Below are positions 59,251-64,000 of a stretch of DNA of 64,000 nt, piece after piece. The position numbers were made by a program, and so were the translations under genes. This DNA is from Aphanomyces cochlioides (Eukaryota; Oomycota; Saprolegniomycetes; Saprolegniales; Verrucalvaceae): assembly GCA_019828595.1 (NCBI GenBank), contig JAHQRK010000007.1:2046001-2110000 (forward strand), written 5' to 3'. How positions within the stretch are numbered: the stretch's first letter is position 1; every line of letters starts with the position of its first letter. Under the pieces are notes generated by a model. The model saw only the letters and a list, made by a program, of their open reading frames with translations, had not been told where the DNA came from and searched no databases.

Positions 59251-59814
59251 TCCTTTTTTACACCCACACCATGTATGCTAACCCATCCACACCCTCCCTC
59301 TGGCACACCATTTTGCATCTCCCCAATACATCACACGTGCACAATCGCCTCCGTCACCATGTAGGCATATACTGTCCATCGCATTTACACAAAAACGATC
59401 CCAAACCTTCGAACAATCTATGGGGTTTGAACTTAAACCTATCTCTCAGGTTGGACGCACACAAGGGGACAATTGAATCCATCCCGTCAAACGTGAAAGG
59501 ACTCCATATCAGCGAGTCCTTCTTTCAAGTATTTCCGTTCATGCGTGCAACCTTGTGAGAATGTATATTGTCGACAGGCGTTTTGAAAACGTCTTGATCC
59601 TTCTAGCATTGTCTTTTTGTCGTTGTTTGACAGACCATGAGAAGGACTTTTCGGACGCTGTGATGCCATATATTTTCGCGCAGTTGTCGAAAGCGAATCG
59701 AGCGTCAAGCTCGACAAGAAATCATGTGGTGTGACCATAATTGTGTGCAAGTAGGATGACTTGTGCGAGGGATCGTGGACAGTGGGTTTGGATGTGGGAT
59801 ATGTGAGTCATGTT

Positions 59815-60870
59815 GACTGCCATAATCTTTGACTTTGATGGCTTTGAGGCGAAGATTCGCGCATTAGGCATTTAAGGGTGAGAAGAAACTGGACCCCAGC
59901 AGGTGCTATAACAAGTGGGTTTATGCATTTTGGTCCATGTTGGACAAAAAGAGTATGTGTATGGTGTCGTTGCATGAAAGTATCCCAAGAGCACGGTGAA
60001 GGCCCTAGTCGAAGGTATACGGGCGGCGTCAAAGCGTGCGGTGGTCAAACTCATTTGGTGCTCGATCAAAAGCACCTAAGCAACTCGGTGCTACAACTTA
60101 TGGCATTTGCAAAGACTAAACTAGCTGCGCACCTTTACCCGGATGGCCTAAGCTACTGGTCTCGTCAAGGTCCCTGATGACGCCAACCCCATGGCCAAGG
60201 TGTTCGCATCAAAAGGGGGACAATGGAAGCAGCGGCGCGGCAGCTAACGCTAAGCAGAAGGCTGTGAAGTGTTGGAGCTGCGGTGGTCACCACCATATTG
60301 CAAAATATGACTCCACGTCCGACGCGGAAAAAATCGCCATTCGCGCTGAGCATGCTGAGTCCAAGCGCAGGAATGCTGGCCCAATGTTTGCTCGGATAGC
60401 AAGTCCGACTCCAAGAGTATCGCAAACATTGATGGTAAAATAGACTCCTAAAAGGGGTTGGTCAAATTAAGGCGAAGACTCTGCAATGGCCTGATGGTCC
60501 TCTCAGGGATGGCAGTGGCTGGTCTGTTGTCATTCACCGTGGTCTCGACGAACCAGTTCCAGCGCTACTCAATTCGGGCTGGGACTCTAGCTTGGCTGTC
60601 TCGCATGATTTGTCGACAGACGATCATATATACTGGCTTTGGATTTACATTTATCGGTGCTCGCCAATCCAAAAGTGATGGAAGGCATTGGTGCTTGTAC
60701 TTCCAAGAGCATTGTCCAACCACACTTCGCGCCAGTTTCCATATTGTGCACCAGCGACCTCCTGATCCGTTGACTGACAAAAGGCGGTTGGAGATATCAT
60801 TCCTTCTAAGCCCATGATTGTAAAGACTTCACACGTGAATTTAAGGGCAATTGCCAAAATCATTTGAACC
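59815..60870 (+). pseudogene. LTR-retrotransposon gag/protease remnant
   Basis: Begins right at the array end. Broken frames on the plus strand contain a degenerate gag zinc knuckle near 60269 (CWSCGGHHHIAKYD, where the expected final Cys is lost) after a basic stretch. Near 60565-60594 there is a retropepsin-like block, ALLNSGWDSSLAVSHDLS, in which Asn replaces the catalytic Asp of the D-S/T-G motif. Together these suggest the gag-protease junction of a Ty3/gypsy-like or related LTR element, inactive from stops and lost catalytic residues. No reverse transcriptase was seen. Confidence 0.6.
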
Positions 60871-61519
60871 AGTCTAATGAGAGATGCGGGAAATTATGAA
60901 ATTCCAAAAATGCTCCAGAAATGTTATTAAACTTCTCCATAATAAAAAATTCCAAAGTTTCTTCAAAGTTTTTTGTAGAGTTTTTTTCAAGTTTCTCTAC
61001 TTTCCCAAAAAACTTGCAAAATGCTTGAAAAAATAATCTTCCCAAACGCTTGCAATTTCATGACAACGAGTTCAATAACATTTCATGAAAAAGGAGCGGA
61101 GTTTGTATATTTTTTATTTTCCAAGAAAAATACATTAAATATTTCAATACTCGGCTTTATTTTAATTTGTTGTAGACTTTACTTATAGCTATACGTTTCG
61201 CCAAACATCACTCGCATCCGACAGCATCTTCGCTAGTTTTATTTAGAGTCAAGTTCGTCATGAAAAAACTATGCAAAAAGTTTCTTACACCAACAATCGG
61301 GAATATCTTCATAAAAATAATGACAAATGTTTTTAACAGTGAAGGCGCATCACGCCATCCTTCAGGAGTACTTCTAACGGTTACGGTACTTCCAACAGTT
61401 GAACGTTGACCGGAGGATCACCGCAAAAAGTGACTCGAAATATATCGATGAGTTTCCAGAATTCTTTTCAGCTTTGATATGCCTTCATTCGATAACCCTT
61501 GTTCAGCCGCCTCCATTAA
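60871..61519. other. AT-rich spacer, no gene seen
   Basis: Runs of A and T with repeated AAGTTT and TTCTTCAA words; no gene. A short patch near 61345-61400 may belong to the neighbouring retroelement remnant. Confidence 0.35.
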
Positions 61520-63210
61520 TTTTTAGTTGAGGATATTCCACATATGCGTGAATTATCGTTCCCAATTGTTGGCCGTCGTCATCCGACTCATCAGAGTCCT
61601 CTTGAGGACCCTCCTCGCTCTTATTCCATTTCAACGATTTTTAGACGACTGTGCCATGGACCATATCTTTGGCACGTATTGCCCCCATATTTCAAAATCA
61701 TCGTTTTGTCTTGGCCTGAACTAAAGCTCCCCGTGTCATACCCTAAAATTTCCATGCTAGGACTCCCAATTATTATTGAGGGCATATCTTCTGTTTCTTC
61801 TATCCATGCATTAACATTTCATTGTGCAAGTAGCTCAGTTGGAGTTAAAACATCAATAGCAGGAAGGACAATATGCTACTACACTTTCACTGGTACGTTG
61901 CCAAAACCCCATATTGGCTTGTCATCCTCCAGTGTAACTAATTGCAAATAAAAAGCTGCAAATATTCTAGGAAACCACGGGAAACTATAGCACAAGGATC
62001 TGCTCCAGAATCAAATAACGTAGGGACCACATCCACTCCGTCAGCTCCCCTAATGGACGCCAAATAAGTTACACTGTTCGTTAGGATGCTGTGCAAAACT
62101 TTAGTTTTTGATCATTCAGCCCGGGTGCTCTCTTGCGCTCTGCATTCGGCTATTTTGTTTTTGGCAATAGCTCCTTTTTCGGCTTCACTGAACAGTCTAC
62201 AAGACGGTGTTCCTTGCCACAATACTAACACACTGGCTTCCTTTAAGCGCGTAAGTCTTTCAAGGTATTAAGCAATTCGCTTGTGGCGCATTTGGAAAAC
62301 TCAACTATATCGCTTTTTTAAATTTTCATATCGTGCTCAAGTTCCTGTCGTAATGATTCACGTAACCCTTCAGACCTGACCCGTTCCAACAAGGCCTTGA
62401 CTGCAGCCTTTGGATGACGTTTGCCGTAATCCAGCGTGTGATTCTTAGTAAGGGTTTGCCAGTAATCGCGGATCCATCGGTCCATTCATTTTTCAACATC
62501 CATTTCCTTTTCGTTCATTACTACTAATTTTTGTAGCAATATCAACGTATGGAGTGTGAACATGCAGGTTTTTTAATGTGAAATTTTGCTACAAACAATT
62601 TCGCTTGAACTTCCATACACGCTCCTATAGGTCGACAGGCTATTGGAGTTTGGGTATCTTGCTAAATTCTCCAACACTTTGAATATACTCCATTTATTCC
62701 TATGCAAATGATCTTCTCGCGTCGAGAGTATAGCCATTATACTTCAGAGCTTTGGGTACCGAATATCCGGGAGCTTGATATCCATGCTGCAATATCTGTG
62801 GCTGGACACCAGTCTTTGATCTCTCCCCTCCAAAAGAGTTGTTCGTGTTAATATTTCCCACCGGATTTCCCATGTTTTCCTCAGACTGCTGATTAGTGGC
62901 TTGTATTTTTGCAGGAACAACATTCATTCATTGCTGTTTTACTTCTTCGACTTGCTGCAATTGCTCATTGAAGGCTTGCTTTAAAATTTCTTGGCGCAGT
63001 ATCGTTTCCTCCTCCAGTCGTCTCAGTTGAAGCATCATTTGCTGCATAGCTTGCTCCATGGACCTTATTTTTGTATTTTCTGATTCTTGGGCCTGACTTA
63101 CAATTTATGAAGCCTCTTTCTTGATCATGTTCACATGCCGGTCACGTCTTTCTAACTCTATCTGATATTCTCGTAGTTGTCTCATCTGATTCATTTGTGG
63201 AGAGCTCGAT
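61520..63210 (-). pseudogene. Ty3/gypsy-like gag-protease remnant
   Basis: Minus-strand reading from about 63210 starts with a charged coiled-coil gag-like region (MRQLREYQIELERRDRHVN; SMEQAMQQMMLQLRRLEEET; ILRQEILKQAFNEQ). It continues at 62927-62700 with a Gln/Asn-rich part and PKALKYNGYTLDARRSF, a typical gag entry block. Downstream, near 62000-62020, lies a retropepsin motif LFDSGADPCAIVSRGFLEYL with the catalytic D-S-G intact. Several stop codons and frameshifts separate the parts. No reverse transcriptase or integrase follows on this strand before 61520, so the element is truncated. Confidence 0.7.
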
Positions 63211-64000
63211 GTATAGTGAAGATATAAGCTTGATTGACAGTCCTTGTCGCTTTATTATACACTTGGAATAACGATCGACCATACGAAGTTGACCGAACTC
63301 CAACAGTGTGTCCACGGGTTTCTCTAACAGAAATGCATCCTGCATGAGACCCAAATTTTGTCACACACCTTTTGCTGAACGCCACACAAAAATATATCAA
63401 GAACACAGAAAAGCATATGTTTTATATACCTTCCTTGACATCTTAATCTTGGGAAATTTCCCTTCAACATTATTACACTTGTATGATAAGTGCGCTTCGC
63501 GCACTTAACGTTTGCATGCCGTACAATCTTCCTCCAGGTTTTCTTTTGCAATGCCTGACCCTCACCCCACCGGTGAACCCCTTCGTGAAAGGGGTTTTAC
63601 AATTGTTAACAGTGCGTGCCCGCGCAAACTGCAAAACCCCCGAGGAGACCCTGTTAAGTGTGGAGTAGTACTAGTGTCATACTAGGGATACTTCCCAATC
63701 CCAATTTCCTCTTCCTTGTGCTGTTCAGGCTTCTTTTTGTGGACTTCAGCAGTTTTAATGTGTTGTTCACAAATAATTGTGTGTCATTCAGACGCCTAAA
63801 TGTTTTATTCAGAAATTTTGTTTATTATTAATTTCATTGTGTGTTGTTAATACAAACGTGTGTGACCGTCAGATTATTCTCTGTGTTTCTAATATATTTT
63901 TGTGTGGCATTCAGTAAAAGGTGTGTGACAATTTTGGGTCCTCATCCTGCATATGACATTGGAACTTTATAATCAGGAAGATACATTTTTTCCAGGATTG
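63211..64000. other. Possible LTR/leader flank of the minus-strand retroelement
   Basis: For a minus-strand LTR element the 5' LTR would lie here, right of gag. GGGGTTTTAC and GTGTGTG-rich stretches and a hairpin AAGTGCGC-TTC-GCGCACTT at 63488-63506 are present. I could not locate both LTR borders or a primer-binding site. No gene. Confidence 0.3.

Larger units (their letters stand above)
25918..59814 (+). repeat. Tandem array: 46 complete 729-bp units plus a 365-bp partial unit, each complete unit with one tRNA-Leu(AAG)
   Basis: The unit begins GTTGGACGCACACAAGGGGA and repeats every 729 bp from 25918 to 59449; the partial unit runs 59450-59814 and stops before its tRNA. Total offset from exact periodicity is only -2 nt, the sum of +2 (40774), -2 (about 43276), -1 (about 48740) and -1 (about 53273). 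Other variants are a C/T site 227 nt before each tRNA and four single-base changes (37773, 47773, 56211, 57669). Each 649-bp spacer contains hairpin-forming stretches: AAGGACTC/GAGTCCTT (25965-25989 in unit 1) and TCGAGC/GCTCGA (26166-26182). The only gene recognised in the unit is the tRNA. Open frames of 91, 110 and 125 codons recur in every unit but run through the tRNA or lack any coding character. Near-identity of units implies concerted evolution. Confidence 0.97.

Noticed and set aside
25955..59750. Recurrent open frames of 91, 110 and 125 codons in each 729-bp unit
   Set aside because: They repeat because the unit repeats; the 91- and 110-codon frames read through the tRNA gene (one on the antisense strand, one from a GTG inside the T arm), and none shows a domain or independent coding signal. 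Indels in single units break them without consequence.
25918..59814. CRISPR array
   Set aside because: The period is regular, but units are identical 729-bp blocks with no short repeat plus unique spacer pattern, in a eukaryotic context.

Overview
The window looks like eukaryotic DNA from an oomycete, most likely a Saprolegniales (Aphanomyces-like) genome. The evidence is protein-coding genes with many GT-AG introns of only about 38-61 bp, stramenopile-type Crypton tyrosine recombinases, pogo-like and IS630/Tc1-like transposases, Ty3/gypsy remnants, and tRNA genes without an encoded CCA that end in a T6 Pol III terminator. The taxon is inferred from these element types and the gene style, not from a marker gene.

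Layout. (1) 1-9.0 kb is mobile-element rich: a frameshifted pogo-like transposase (13-1358), a decayed copy of an Enhancer-of-polycomb gene (2121-2620), a 5S rRNA-like remnant (3337-3435, minus), a Crypton recombinase (3725-5616, frameshifted near its C-terminal domain), minisatellites, and an IS630/Tc1-like element with recognisable terminal inverted repeats (6841-8778). (2) 9.3-19.5 kb is a host gene island: a small nuclear-type protein (9338-9895), a RarD/EamA permease interrupted by one in-frame TAG (10732-11655, minus), a five-exon MATE transporter (13458-15067), a seven-exon TPR protein (15130-17378), a two-exon ankyrin protein (17375-17808, minus) and a five-exon EPL1/Enhancer-of-polycomb protein (17923-19527, minus). 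The TPR and ankyrin genes converge so tightly that their stop codons share one TTAA. (3) 19.9-25.9 kb is again repeat rich: a second, different and intact Crypton-type recombinase (20521-22005, minus) with a tandemly duplicated 3' end, retroposon-like tails, a Ty3/gypsy integrase remnant (about 24245-25075, minus) and a 136-bp tandem repeat.

(4) 25918-59814, more than half the window, is one head-to-tail array of a 729-bp unit: 46 complete units plus a 365-bp partial unit. Every complete unit carries one 80-nt tRNA-Leu with anticodon AAG, all in the same orientation and, as far as I can read, with identical bodies. The long reading frames in the unit are by-products of the repeat. A few single-base variants and 1-2 nt indels mark units and show block-wise and two-unit (1458-bp) homogenisation, as expected from unequal exchange or gene conversion.

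(5) 59.8-64 kb holds decayed LTR-retrotransposon gag and protease sequence on both strands.

The host genes are unrelated to one another (transport, chromatin, protein-protein interaction), so they do not form a pathway. The striking feature is the rDNA-like tandem amplification of a single tRNA isoacceptor inside retroelement-rich flanks.
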